NCBI GenBank assembly: GCA_001701135.1
Contig: DAAN01000013.1
Coordinates: 33,242-97,241 of the forward strand
DNA length: 64,000 nucleotides
Direction of reading: 5' to 3'
From: Bacteroidales bacterium H3
GTDB taxonomy: Bacteria; Bacteroidota; Bacteroidia; Bacteroidales; Muribaculaceae
Below, piece by piece: positions 54,016 through 63,476 of the stretch. How positions within the stretch are numbered: position 1 is the stretch's first letter; each line of letters opens with the position of its first letter. A model generated the notes under the pieces. It made no database searches and was not told the origin of the DNA. It saw only the letters and a list, made by a program, of their open reading frames with translations. The position numbers and the translations under genes were made by a program.

Positions 54016-54075
54016 GAGGGTGTGGGGTTCGAAGTAGGTCAGAGATCCGACCTGCTCCGGATTTAATGGGCTTTA

Positions 54076-56358
54076 TCAGTTTTCGAAATGGTCGCGGCGG
54101 GGACGGTCGTCGCGGCGGGGACCACGGTCTCCATCACGGCGAGGACGGTCTCCGAACGAACGGCGGGGACGGTCGTCGCCATCGCGACGGGGGCGGTCGC
54201 CGCGGGGTCCGCGGGGACGCTCGGCGGGTTCAACCCACCCTTCGGGTTTGGGCTGGAGCGCACGCATCGACAGGCGGTATTTGCCGGTCTTCTTGTCGAT
54301 TTCGATAAGTTTCACGGTGACCTCGTCGCCCTCTTTGAGGCCGCTGGCCTCCATGTCGGGCAGACGGTCCCATGAGATTTCGGAGATGTGGAGCAGGCCG
54401 TCGCGGTTGGGCATGAACTGCACGAAAGCGCCGAAATCCTGGATTGTCATCACGCGTCCGGTGTAGGTCTTGCCCTCTTCGGGCAGCTCTACGATGCGGT
54501 TGATCATCTCCAGAGCCTTGTCGATGGAGTCTTTGTTGGCGGCAGCCACTTCGATGTAGCCACCTTCGGGGATTTCGTCGATGGAGACTGTGGCGCCCGA
54601 TTCCTCCTGGATGCCCTGGATCACTTTTCCGCCCGGGCCGATGACGGCACCGATAAGCTCTTTGGGAATGAGCATGGTGACGATGCGGGGCACGTTGGGC
54701 TTGTAGTCCTCGCGGGGTGCGGGGATGGTCTCCTCGATTTTGTCGAGGATGTGGAGGCGGCCCTGCTTGGCCTGGTTGAGCGCGCGTTCGAGAATCTCGT
54801 AGCTGAGGCCGTCGCACTTGATGTCCATCTGGGTAGCGGTGATGCCCTGGCGGGTACCGGTGACTTTGAAGTCCATGTCGCCCAGGTGGTCTTCGTCGCC
54901 GAGGATGTCGGAGAGGATGGCGTATTTGTCGGAGCTGTCGTCAGAGATGAGGCCCATGGCGATGCCGCTGACGGGGCGTTTCATCTTCACGCCGGCGTCC
55001 ATCAGGGCGAGTGTGCCTGCGCAGACGGTGGCCATCGACGACGAGCCGTTGCTCTCGAGGATGTCGCTCACCACGCGGCATACGTAGGGGAAATCATCGG
55101 GGAACATGCGCTTGAGGGCGCGGTGGGCGAGGTTGCCGTGGCCGATTTCGCGGCGGCCTACGCCGCGCTGTGCCTTGGCTTCGCCGGTGGAGAAGGGAGG
55201 GAAATTATAGTGGAGCAGGAAGCGCTCGCGACCCTGATTGAGCACGTCGTCGAGAATCTTCTCGTCGAGTTTGGTGCCGAGGGTTACGGTTGAAAGGCTC
55301 TGGGTCTCGCCGCGGGTGAAGATGGCGGATCCGTGAGGTCCGGGGAGATAGTCGACCTCGCACCAGATGGGGCGTATGTCGGTGGTCTTGCGGCCGTCGA
55401 GGCGGATGCCTTCGTCGAGCACGCAGCGGCGCATGGCTTCGCGTTCCACGTCGTGGTAGTAGCGCTTCACCAGCGGGGTCTTCTCGTCGCGTTCCTCTTC
55501 GGGGAGCGATTCGATATATTCGTCGCAGATGGCGTCGAAAGCGTCCTGGCGCCAGTGCTTGTCGGCGGTGCCGGTGCGGGCCACGGCGTAAGCCTTGTCA
55601 TAGCATTTGTCATGCACATCCTTGCGGAGCTCTTCGTCGTTTACTTCGTGGCAATATTCGCGTTTGACGGTCTTGCCGGCCATTTCGGCCAGTTCGAGCT
55701 GCGCCTTGCACTGCTCCTTGATGGCTGCATGGGCTGCCTTGAGGGCTTCGAGGAGGTCGGATTCGGAGACTTCGTTCATCTCGCCTTCGACCATCATGAT
55801 GTTGTCGTAGGTGGCGCCTACCATCAGTTCCATGTCGGCTTTCTCAAGCTGCTCGTAGGTGGGGTCGATGACAAACTGGCCGTCGATACGGGCCACACGC
55901 ACCTCCGAGATGGGGCCGTTGAAGGGGATGTCGCTGACTGCGATGGCAGCCGAAGCGGCCAGACCGGCCAGAGCGTCGGGCATGTCTACGCCGTCGGCCG
56001 AGAACATGGTGATCTGGACGAAGGTGTCAGCGTGATAGTTGTCGGGGAAAAGCGGACGGAGCACGCGGTCGACCAGACGCGAGGTGAGAACCTCATAGTC
56101 CGATGCGCGTCCTTCGCGTTTGAGGAAACCGCCGGGAAAACGGCCTGCTGCTGAAAATTTCTCTTTGTAATCTACCTGGAGAGGCATGAAGTCGACGCCT
56201 TCGCCGGCTTCTTTGGCGGAAACTACCGTAGCGAGCAGCATGGTGTTGCCCATGCGCAGTTCTACGGCGCCATCGGCCTGCTTTGCGAGCTTGCCGGTCT
56301 CGAGTGTGATTTCGCGGCCGTCGGGCAGGGTGATGGTCTTTTTAACTGGGTTAAGCAT
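54076..56358 (-). CDS. pnp: Polyribonucleotide nucleotidyltransferase (PNPase) with Arg/Asp-rich tail
   Basis: PNPase degrades RNA 3' to 5' using phosphate. The 760-residue protein has two RNase PH domains ([24 protein letters not shown] first; the second from about residue 310, with [13 protein letters not shown] and a [16 protein letters not shown] segment), a KH domain ([19 protein letters not shown], about 585) and an S1 domain ([33 protein letters not shown]). About 45 extra residues follow, made of repeated DRPRRDG-like units. It is monocistronic-looking, with a TAnnTTTG box upstream. Confidence 0.96.
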   Translation of the reverse strand: MLNPVKKTITLPDGREITLETGKLAKQADGAVELRMGNTMLLATVVSAKEAGEGVDFMPLQVDYKEKFSAAGRFPGGFLKREGRASDYEVLTSRLVDRVLRPLFPDNYHADTFVQITMFSADGVDMPDALAGLAASAAIAVSDIPFNGPISEVRVARIDGQFVIDPTYEQLEKADMELMVGATYDNIMMVEGEMNEVSESDLLEALKAAHAAIKEQCKAQLELAEMAGKTVKREYCHEVNDEELRKDVHDKCYDKAYAVARTGTADKHWRQDAFDAICDEYIESLPEEERDEKTPLVKRYYHDVEREAMRRCVLDEGIRLDGRKTTDIRPIWCEVDYLPGPHGSAIFTRGETQSLSTVTLGTKLDEKILDDVLNQGRERFLLHYNFPPFSTGEAKAQRGVGRREIGHGNLAHRALKRMFPDDFPYVCRVVSDILESNGSSSMATVCAGTLALMDAGVKMKRPVSGIAMGLISDDSSDKYAILSDILGDEDHLGDMDFKVTGTRQGITATQMDIKCDGLSYEILERALNQAKQGRLHILDKIEETIPAPREDYKPNVPRIVTMLIPKELIGAVIGPGGKVIQGIQEESGATVSIDEIPEGGYIEVAAANKDSIDKALEMINRIVELPEEGKTYTGRVMTIQDFGAFVQFMPNRDGLLHISEISWDRLPDMEASGLKEGDEVTVKLIEIDKKTGKYRLSMRALQPKPEGWVEPAERPRGPRGDRPRRDGDDRPRRSFGDRPRRDGDRGPRRDDRPRRDHFEN

Positions 56359-56438
56359 TATGTCTATTGGTTTTTTATTTTTTTCGTCTTTATCGTCTTT
56401 TCGTCGGTGGTTTCTCGTCAGTTATGCTATAAACCGCG

Positions 56439-56446
56439 CAAAGTTA
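56439..56446 (-). promoter_or_regulatory. Candidate -7 box for pnp
   Basis: On the minus strand the sequence is TAACTTTG, about 80 bp before the pnp ATG. No -33 element is obvious. Confidence 0.5.
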
Positions 56447-56564
56447 GCAATAATTTTCCGAAATACCTAATAATCATTTCATTTTCTGATTTTTTAGAAT
56501 TTCGGGAGGGCGGGCCGAGAGAAAGTGGCGGAGCGGAAAGTGGCGGCGGTGACCGGCGGCGAGG

Positions 56565-57986
56565 TCAGCGGTGTCGGTCGGCGAGGTCGAAGCGGGCTGT
56601 GACTGTGGCGGGAATTTCGGCGGTGTAGTGCGAGACGAAGATGAGGGCGGAGCGGTTTTTGGCCGAGAGAGCGTCGCAGACGGTGCGCACGCGCTGTTTG
56701 GCGTCGGTGTCGAGTCCGTGGAGGGGTTCGTCGAGTATCAGCAGGTCGGGCTGGCGGATAAAGGCGCGGCAGAGAAGCACCATGCGCTGCTGTCCCGACG
56801 AGAGGGTGTCGAAAGTGCGGTCGGCCAGCGGTGTCAGCCCCATGATGGAGAGCCAGCGGTCGGCCAGGGTCAGCTCTTCTTCGCTGAGGCGGCCGAAGCG
56901 GTCGAGCCAAGGGCGCGGACCGCGGGCCACGATGGCGCGCACGGTGTCGGGCGAGCGGAAATAGAGCTGTTCCTCGGGGCAGACATAGCTTATGCGGTCT
57001 TTGATTTCCCAGACGCTTTCGCCGGTGCCCCGGCGGCGGTCGAAGAGTGTGATATGGTTGGCGTAGGCCTGAGGGTGGTCACCCACCACCATGCTGAGTA
57101 GCAGAGATTTGCCTGATCCGTTGGGGCCGGTGAGCGCCCACCGCTCGCCTGAGCGCACGGTCCAGTCGATGTGGTCGAGGATGGTGCGGTCGCCGTAGCG
57201 CAGATGGCCGTCGGCTATGGCGAAGGCTATGTCGTGGGGTCGGTCGGGGCGGTTGCGGTCGGGAATGTCGGGTGTGGGTTGCCCGGTCGCCGGCGGGGTG
57301 CGGCGGATTGCGTCGATTTCTGCCTCCGAGGTGACCAGCGAGGTGATGCGGCAGGCGTCCATGGTGAGCACGGCCGACGCGTAGGGTGGCACCTCCGCAG
57401 GGTCGCATAGCAGCATCACCACATTCACCCCGGTGGCGGGGAGCGCCCGCAGGGCGGCGTCGAGCTCGTTGCGCGAGGGGTTGTCGAGTCCGATATAGGG
57501 GTTGTCGAGCACCAGCAGGTAGGGACGCGCGTGAAGCGCGTTTACTATCAGAAGTTTGCGAAGCTCGCCCGACGAGAGGTAGTTAATGCGTTTGTCTACG
57601 GCGCCGTGCAGCCCCATGGCGTCGCACAGTTGCAGCCAGCGGGGCTCGCGGGTGAGGTCGCCGAAAATTTCGCCCACGGTGGCCACATAGTCATTCGACG
57701 AGGATTCGAGCCGCTGGGTGTGGCATAGGACGTCAACGCCGGTGAATGAGTGGATGTCGTTGAACGACAGCATTTTCAGCGGCAGATTCTCGGCCGGGAA
57801 ACCGAGCCGGTTGCCAAAAGCGTAGCGCCCCAGGGCGAGCACTTTGCCCAATGTGGATTTGCCGGAGCCGTTGGGGCCGAGCACGGCGGTGACTCCCTCG
57901 GGCACCCCTCCCACGCCGGGTGCTATGTCGATGGCAACAGGGCCGTAACCGACCCTGTCGCTTAAAAATTCGCACGCAAATTTCAT
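56565..57986 (-). CDS. Double-NBD ABC ATPase (ModF/PhrA-like)
   Basis: The 473-residue soluble protein fuses two ABC nucleotide-binding domains with no membrane segment, as in E. coli ModF (PhrA). The first NBD has Walker A GPNGSGKST (about 36-44), LSSGELRK and Walker B LLVLDNP, so Asn replaces the usual catalytic Glu. The second has GPNGSGKSL (about 290), LSSGQQRM and LLILDEP, with the Glu present. ModF has been linked to molybdate and light responses, without a settled mechanism. It starts 24 bp after ligA. Confidence 0.82.
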   Translation of the reverse strand: MKFACEFLSDRVGYGPVAIDIAPGVGGVPEGVTAVLGPNGSGKSTLGKVLALGRYAFGNRLGFPAENLPLKMLSFNDIHSFTGVDVLCHTQRLESSSNDYVATVGEIFGDLTREPRWLQLCDAMGLHGAVDKRINYLSSGELRKLLIVNALHARPYLLVLDNPYIGLDNPSRNELDAALRALPATGVNVVMLLCDPAEVPPYASAVLTMDACRITSLVTSEAEIDAIRRTPPATGQPTPDIPDRNRPDRPHDIAFAIADGHLRYGDRTILDHIDWTVRSGERWALTGPNGSGKSLLLSMVVGDHPQAYANHITLFDRRRGTGESVWEIKDRISYVCPEEQLYFRSPDTVRAIVARGPRPWLDRFGRLSEEELTLADRWLSIMGLTPLADRTFDTLSSGQQRMVLLCRAFIRQPDLLILDEPLHGLDTDAKQRVRTVCDALSAKNRSALIFVSHYTAEIPATVTARFDLADRHR

Positions 57987-58005
57987 ATCAAGTGGTAAAT
58001 TTGCG

Positions 58006-58013
58006 CAAAATTA
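58006..58013 (-). promoter_or_regulatory. Candidate -7 box upstream of the ABC ATPase gene
   Basis: On the minus strand the sequence is TAATTTTG, about 20 bp before the ABC ATPase start and overlapping the ligA stop. It may give this gene its own transcript. Confidence 0.4.
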
Positions 58014-60023
58014 CGAATTATTTTCGAGCATTTTAAGGAAATCGTCTTCGGATATGACGGGGATGCCGAGCGAAGCGGCTTTTTCGCGTTTGGCCGGACC
58101 CATGTTCTCGCCGGCGAGCACGTAGTCGGTTTTCTTAGAAATGGAACCGGTGTTTTTGCCTCCGTTGCGCTCGATCATCTCTTTGTATTCGTCGCGGCTG
58201 TGGTGAGCGAATACGCCTGAAATTACAAAGGTCTTGCCTCCCAAAAGGTCGGTACTTTCGCCGACGCCATCCTCGGACAGCGACATCTGCAGGCCGGCGC
58301 GGCGCAGACGCTCCACGGTGTCGCGGTTGACGGGGTTGGCAAAAAATTCCACGATGCTCTCGGCGATGCGGGGTCCTATGTCTTTCACGGCGGCGAGCTG
58401 CTCGGCGGGCGCGGCCATCAGCGAATCTATGTCGGGGAACGCCCTGGCAACTTTTTTCGCCACGGTGTCGCCCACGAAGGGTATCGACAGGGCGTAGATC
58501 ACGCGGTCGAACGGCACCTGCCGCGATGCTTCCAATCCTTCCATCACTTTCTCGGCGCTCCGGGGGCCGAAACCCTCGAGGGTCATCAGTTTCTCAGGAG
58601 TGAGGTCGTAGAGGTCGGCGATGTTCCTGACCATGCCGGTGACCATCAGCTGGCGGGCGGTCTCCTCGCCGATGCCGTCGATGTTCATCATCTTGCGCCC
58701 TACGAAATGTTCCACGCGTCCGGCGATCTGGGGCGGACAGCTGTAGCGGTTGGGGCATTGCCATGCGGCCTCCCCCTCGACACGTATCAGCGGTGTGCCG
58801 CAGGCGGGGCAGTGACTCACAAACTCTATGGGGGCGGCTCCGGGGAGACGCTGCGCGGTGTCGACACCGGTAATTTTCGGAATGATCTCGCCACCCTTTT
58901 CCACATAGAGCATGTCCCCTTCGTGGATGTCGAGAGTGTGGATAATGTCCTCGTTGTGGAGCGACGCGCGTTTCACTATGGTGCCCGACAGGAGCACCGG
59001 GTCGAGGTTGGCCACGGGGGTGACGATGCCCATGCGACCCACTTCAAACGACACGAAGCGCAGCTTGGTCAGCGCCCGTTCGGCGGGAAATTTGTAGGCT
59101 ATGGCCCAGCGGGGCGATTTGGCGGTGAAACCGAGGTTGAGCTGCTGCCGCAGCGAATTGACTTTGAAGACGAGTCCGTCGGTGGCCACGGGGAGCTTGC
59201 GTCGCTCGGTGTCCCAATAGTTTATGAAGTTGTCGACCTCCTCGATGGAATGGAGCAGTGTAACCACCGGGGCGATCTTGAAGCCCCACGCGCGGGCAGC
59301 CTCGAGATTGTCTCGGTGATTGTCGGCGGGCAGATCGGGTCCTAACAGATAATAGAAATAGGCATCGAGGCCGCGGCGGGCCACTTCGCGCGAGTCAAGG
59401 GTCTTGAGTGTGCCCGAAGCGGCGTTGCGCGGGTTGGCGAAGAGCGGTTCTTCGTTGAACGCGCGCTCGGCGTTGAGTTTCTCAAACGATTCCCAGGGCA
59501 TGAGAATCTCTCCGCGGATCTCAAACATTTCGGGCCATCCCGAACCGCGCAGTTGCAGGGGGATGGAGCGGATTGTGCGGATGTTGTCGGTGACCACATC
59601 GCCCTTTTCGCCGTCGCCGCGGGTGACGGCGCGCACCAGCCGGCCATGCTCGTAGATGAGCGATATGGAGGTGCCGTCATATTTCAGCTCGCCAACCACG
59701 TCGAACGGCTCGCCGCCGAGACCCTGGCGCACGCGCGCAAACCAGTCGTCGACCTCCTTTATCGAGTAGCAGTTGGCCAGCGAGAGCATGGGATGGATGT
59801 GTGCGGCCTGCGTGAATCCGTCGGCAAGGTCGGAGCCTACGCGCTGCGTGGGCGAATAGGGGTCGGCCATATCGGGGTTTTCGCGTTCGAGCTGCTCCAG
59901 CTCTTTCATGAGCATGTCGAAATCCCGGTCGGAGATTTCGGGAGCGTTGAGCACGTAGTAGTTATAATTGTGGCGGTTGAGCTGGTCGCGCAGATCGAGG
60001 ATGCGCTGTCGGGCGTCGGTCAT
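58011..60023 (-). CDS. ligA: NAD-dependent DNA ligase
   Basis: LigA seals nicks at replication and repair, using NAD. The 670-residue protein has the Ia domain, the adenylation motif ELKYDGTSI with the nucleotide-accepting Lys (about residue 115), an OB fold, a four-Cys zinc finger (CPACGTPL...CPNRYSC), helix-hairpin-helix repeats ([17 protein letters not shown]) and a C-terminal BRCT domain ([26 protein letters not shown]). It lies between a DUF5063 gene (43 bp) and the ABC ATPase. Confidence 0.97.
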   Translation of the reverse strand: MTDARQRILDLRDQLNRHNYNYYVLNAPEISDRDFDMLMKELEQLERENPDMADPYSPTQRVGSDLADGFTQAAHIHPMLSLANCYSIKEVDDWFARVRQGLGGEPFDVVGELKYDGTSISLIYEHGRLVRAVTRGDGEKGDVVTDNIRTIRSIPLQLRGSGWPEMFEIRGEILMPWESFEKLNAERAFNEEPLFANPRNAASGTLKTLDSREVARRGLDAYFYYLLGPDLPADNHRDNLEAARAWGFKIAPVVTLLHSIEEVDNFINYWDTERRKLPVATDGLVFKVNSLRQQLNLGFTAKSPRWAIAYKFPAERALTKLRFVSFEVGRMGIVTPVANLDPVLLSGTIVKRASLHNEDIIHTLDIHEGDMLYVEKGGEIIPKITGVDTAQRLPGAAPIEFVSHCPACGTPLIRVEGEAAWQCPNRYSCPPQIAGRVEHFVGRKMMNIDGIGEETARQLMVTGMVRNIADLYDLTPEKLMTLEGFGPRSAEKVMEGLEASRQVPFDRVIYALSIPFVGDTVAKKVARAFPDIDSLMAAPAEQLAAVKDIGPRIAESIVEFFANPVNRDTVERLRRAGLQMSLSEDGVGESTDLLGGKTFVISGVFAHHSRDEYKEMIERNGGKNTGSISKKTDYVLAGENMGPAKREKAASLGIPVISEDDFLKMLENNS

Positions 60024-60066
60024 TCAGGTGGTGTAATAATGATGGGGATATTGGAGAGCGGTGGGG

Positions 60067-60570
60067 TCACTCCTCGGTGAGGTTCACCGTGAGGTTGTTG
60101 AGGGCGCGGAGCACGTTGCAGAGGGTCTGCGACCAGAAACCGTGGAAATCCTCGTAGATACTCTGGAGAGTCAGACTGACGGTCTCGTCGTCGGTGTCGC
60201 GCACAGTGTCGAGGAAATTGTAAAATTCCTGGAACAGGTCGGCCAGCCCCTCGGAGATGGAGACGGCGATGGGAGTGTCGGAATATTTCATCTCCTGCAC
60301 AAACACTTCGAGATAGGTGTCGTCGGGACCGAGCAGTTGCTCCACGCTCAGACGGATGGCATCGTAATAATCCTCGTCGCAGGCCTGGTTGATGTAGACA
60401 TCCTGGTCGAGATAGAGATCGGGCGCTATGTCGGTGGCCGAGATGTAAATGCGGGGCAACAGCCTGAGCATGTGGTTGATGAAGTCGGTGCGGTCGGCTT
60501 CGCGGGCTGATTCGAGAGCCTGGCAGTATTCGTTGCAGAGGCCGACGAAAGCTATGGCGTTTGGTTGCAT
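60067..60570 (-). CDS. DUF5063-family protein
   Basis: The 167-residue, acidic, all-helical protein (AIAFVGLCNEYCQALESA, MLRLLPRIYISATDI, SEGLADLFQEFYNFLDTVR) looks like DUF5063, a family largely found in Bacteroidetes and without known function. There is no signal peptide, so it should be cytoplasmic. It lies between nadD (65 bp) and ligA in a likely gmk-nadD-DUF5063-ligA transcript. Confidence 0.75.
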   Translation of the reverse strand: MQPNAIAFVGLCNEYCQALESAREADRTDFINHMLRLLPRIYISATDIAPDLYLDQDVYINQACDEDYYDAIRLSVEQLLGPDDTYLEVFVQEMKYSDTPIAVSISEGLADLFQEFYNFLDTVRDTDDETVSLTLQSIYEDFHGFWSQTLCNVLRALNNLTVNLTEE

Positions 60571-60635
60571 GTCGGATTAAATTGCGTGTCGGGTGGAAAT
60601 CTATGCGTGTCGGGTGAAAAATAATGGCGGTGGTG

Positions 60636-61232
60636 TCAGAAGCTCACCTGGGGATTGTCCTTACGGTAGAGATCGTTTTCGCGGATGTAGAGCAGCACAT
60701 CGAGCGGAATGAGCTCATCGACTGGCTCACCCTTGATGAGGCGCTGGCGGATTTCGGTGCTCGACACGGGGAAATCGGGGCCTTTCACAGCGGTGACAAA
60801 GGCGTCATCCTCCTCGGGCATGTCGCAGTTGACGCGCGGATACACTATAGGTTTGAAATTGCGCAGAATCTCCTCCCACCGGCGCCACTGTTTGAAAATC
60901 TCCCAGTTGTCGGCGCCGATGATCAGGCGGAAAGTGTCGTCGGGATGCTCGGCCTGAAGGCGGCTCAGGGTGTCGATGCTGTAGTTGGGACGCGGCATTT
61001 TCAGCTCTATGTCGCATGCCTCCAGTTCGGGATAGGGGCGGCAGGCCAGACGCAGCATGGCCATGCGGTGCTGATCGTTGACCAGCGACTCCGGGTCGGC
61101 CTTAAGTGGATTCAGGGGTGTGAGCACCATCATCACTTTGTCGACGATGCCTTGCCTGACTATGTCGCGTGCCAGCTCTATGTGGCCGTTGTGGACGGGA
61201 TTGAACGACCCGCCGAAAACACCTGTCTTCAT
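60636..61232 (-). CDS. nadD: Nicotinate-nucleotide adenylyltransferase
   Basis: NadD converts nicotinate mononucleotide to deamido-NAD. The 198-residue protein begins with the nucleotidyltransferase motif GVFGGSFNPVHNGHIELA, has IIGADNWEIFKQW in the middle, and ends with the ISSTEIR-like signature SSTEIRQRLIKG. The ATG at 61232 is the only suitable start. The gmk-nadD pair is a common order in Bacteroidetes. Confidence 0.95.
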   Translation of the reverse strand: MKTGVFGGSFNPVHNGHIELARDIVRQGIVDKVMMVLTPLNPLKADPESLVNDQHRMAMLRLACRPYPELEACDIELKMPRPNYSIDTLSRLQAEHPDDTFRLIIGADNWEIFKQWRRWEEILRNFKPIVYPRVNCDMPEEDDAFVTAVKGPDFPVSSTEIRQRLIKGEPVDELIPLDVLLYIRENDLYRKDNPQVSF

Positions 61233-61309
61233 AAGTAAACAGTTGTAGGGACAGACGCCGGCGACGTTGCCGCGTCATTATCTAAACGCCCGACAGCCAC
61301 CGAAAGTTG

Positions 61310-61879
61310 CTACTTCGCGAGAAATTCGGCCATCGTGCTCTCTACGGCCGCTATGGCCTCGGGGAGGGTGTCGTTGGTGATGACCTTGTCGTAGTGCGGA
61401 CGGAACGACAGCTCATATTCGGCGCGACCTACTCGCTGGCGGATGGAATCCTCCGAGTCGCTGCCGCGCAGACGCAGGCGTTTCTCCAGTTCGGCCACAC
61501 TCGGCGGCTCGATGAATATTGAAAGGGCGCGGTCGCCAAACTGTTTCTTCACATTCAGGCCGCCGCAAACGTCAATGTCGAGCAGCACATTGTGCCCCTG
61601 GGCTATGCGGTTCTCGATTTCGGAGCGGAGCGTGCCGTAGTAGCGGCCGGGATATACCTGCTCATACTCCACGAAAGCGCCTTCGGCGATGAGGTCGTGA
61701 AACTGCTGGTCGGTGAGGAAGTGGTAGTTGACTCCGTCCACCTCCCCCTCGCGGGGCTTGCGGTTGGTGGCTGAGACGGAGAACTCCAGATCGAGGCCGG
61801 CGCGGTCCATAATGTCGCCGATGATAGTGGATTTGCCGCATCCCGAGGGGGCGGAAATTATGATAAGTTTACCTTCCAT
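61310..61879 (-). CDS. gmk: Guanylate kinase
   Basis: Gmk phosphorylates GMP to GDP. The 189-residue protein has the P-loop ISAPSGCGKSTI (about residues 8-20), the GMP-binding SATNRKPREGEVDGVNYHF and the segments FVEYEQVYPGRYYGTL and DIDVCGGLNVKKQFGDRALSIFIEPPS. It is 77 bp before nadD and has a well-formed promoter upstream. Confidence 0.96.
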   Translation of the reverse strand: MEGKLIIISAPSGCGKSTIIGDIMDRAGLDLEFSVSATNRKPREGEVDGVNYHFLTDQQFHDLIAEGAFVEYEQVYPGRYYGTLRSEIENRIAQGHNVLLDIDVCGGLNVKKQFGDRALSIFIEPPSVAELEKRLRLRGSDSEDSIRQRVGRAEYELSFRPHYDKVITNDTLPEAIAAVESTMAEFLAK

Positions 61880-61960
61880 GGCTTTATTGCGTAATTTGGG
61901 ATTTAGCTTTGGTTTCAGCTTTGGATTTCTTTCGTAACTTGGGTTTCAGGTCTGTTTCCG

Positions 61961-61991
61961 CAAATTTACGCATTCCCCGCCAAACTTCAAA
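61961..61991 (-). promoter_or_regulatory. Bacteroidetes-type promoter for gmk
   Basis: On the minus strand TTTG (61991-61988) and TAAATTTG (61968-61961) are separated by 19 bp, a full match to the phylum's -33/-7 consensus. The start codon is about 80 bp downstream. Confidence 0.7.
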
Positions 61992-62024
61992 ATTTTCTCC
62001 GGCTCCATCGCCCCTGCAATGCCT

Positions 62025-63236
62025 TCAAAATGACTCACACATCAGACATTGACGAAGAGACAGATGTGTTATTCCGTCGTAATCCTTGGGTTTAATTATA
62101 GGATCCATTGAAACGACATATTTCGGATAGTTGTCAGGAATTTTCAGAAGGTTGCCGAATTCCCGTAATATGGTGTTGTTATCTGTCAAAAGGTAAGCCA
62201 CTTGCATATAAATGGTTTTTCCGCCTTTCTCTGCTACAAAATCAATTTCTCCAGAAGGTAAAGTGCCAATTCTTACATTGTAGCCAAGATTCTTTAAGTG
62301 GAGATATACCGCATTTTCCATCACTTTCTCAATATCACCGGAACGATTGCTGCCGACAAGCAGATTGCGTAGACCGAGATCTTCAAAGTAATATTTGTCA
62401 TTACTCTCCAGCAACCGTTTTCCGTGAATGTCATAACGTGATACCTTATTGACGATATATGCATTTGTGGCGGCTTTGAGGTAGTTTATCGCAGACATCG
62501 GGGTAAGATCCACGCGATGCGCTTTCAGGTATTTTGACAAGGAAGTCGCCGATACAAGTTGTCCGGTATTGTCGCTTATAAATGTCATGAGGTTTTCAAA
62601 AAGAGTGACATTCCTGAGACCTTCGCGCTGTATCACATCTTTCAGTACAATGGTATTGTAAATGTTCTGGATATATTCCCAGACTATATCTTCGTTTTCA
62701 AGCCCCAGACGATAGAGGTGCGGCAGACCGCCATATGACAGATAGCTGTCAAGGCTCTCTGCCGTATCTTCCAGATTGTGGAAATGGAGAAATTCCCTGT
62801 ATGACAAGCTTTGAATATGTATGTCGATATATCGTCCGCTCAGATATGTGGACAATTCAGAAGAAAGCATTTTAGCATTGCTGCCGGTGACAATTATCTG
62901 ACATTCATCATCCGAGTTAAGACTGCGCAAAGTATTCTCGAACCCGTCAATCTCCTGCACTTCATCTATTAGAAGATAGTTGTCGGCATTCTCGCTAAAC
63001 TTGTCAACGAGATACTCCGATAAGTCGGTGTCATTTCTGATGTCTGCAAATTTTTTCTTTTCCTTATTGATGTATACGATATTTGCATCGGGGAACATCT
63101 CTCTGATTGTAACGGCGAGTTGCCGCAAAACATAGCTTTTGCCAACACGCCGTTGTCCGGTGAGTGCGATCATCACGCCTTTTCCCAAATAACGTATGAT
63201 ATGTTCTATATATGTTTGCCGTGCGATTAGTTTCAT
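62025..63236 (-). CDS. AAA ATPase with DUF4143 domain (AAA_14 family)
   Basis: The 403-residue protein has a Walker A motif GQRRVGKS (about residues 27-34), Walker B LLIDEVQEI (about 93-101) and sensor segment IIVTGSNAKML. A winged-helix region follows (about 215-270), then the C-terminal DUF4143 part with a PD-(D/E)XK-like GEIDFVAEKGGKTIYMQVAY. Many copies of this family occur in Bacteroidetes genomes, with no settled role. GC content is clearly lower than its neighbours (about 45% in three sampled lines against 60-65%), pointing to recent transfer. Confidence 0.9.
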   Translation of the reverse strand: MKLIARQTYIEHIIRYLGKGVMIALTGQRRVGKSYVLRQLAVTIREMFPDANIVYINKEKKKFADIRNDTDLSEYLVDKFSENADNYLLIDEVQEIDGFENTLRSLNSDDECQIIVTGSNAKMLSSELSTYLSGRYIDIHIQSLSYREFLHFHNLEDTAESLDSYLSYGGLPHLYRLGLENEDIVWEYIQNIYNTIVLKDVIQREGLRNVTLFENLMTFISDNTGQLVSATSLSKYLKAHRVDLTPMSAINYLKAATNAYIVNKVSRYDIHGKRLLESNDKYYFEDLGLRNLLVGSNRSGDIEKVMENAVYLHLKNLGYNVRIGTLPSGEIDFVAEKGGKTIYMQVAYLLTDNNTILREFGNLLKIPDNYPKYVVSMDPIIKPKDYDGITHLSLRQCLMCESF

Positions 63237-63373
63237 GATGCAAAGATAAGAATTTTATCAATTATACGCAATAAAAATACAAAAATCGGTAATTTGTAAA
63301 TTGTGATTTATAAAATCCGGACAAATGTTGATATATCTCGTTTGGGTATAATTATATAAAACTGTAAAATCAC

Positions 63374-63405
63374 AACAGCAGCAGACGGGGAGGTCTGCTG
63401 CTGTT
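63374..63405 (-). terminator. Hairpin downstream of asnS
   Basis: A perfect 13-bp stem (AACAGCAGCAGAC / GTCTGCTGCTGTT) with a six-base loop lies about 70 bp after the asnS stop. The following U content on the minus strand is modest (GTGATTTTAC). Confidence 0.6.
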
Positions 63406-63476
63406 TGCGGGTATTGTATCGGCGGAGAAGAGCCGTGCGAATGCCGACAGCCAACGGGGATGCCGGCCGGGGAGGA

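Noticed and set aside
61233-61309. Possible second hairpin family copy near GTAGGGACAGACGCC
   Set aside because: Only a loose inverted repeat is visible and there is no second copy in the window to support it.
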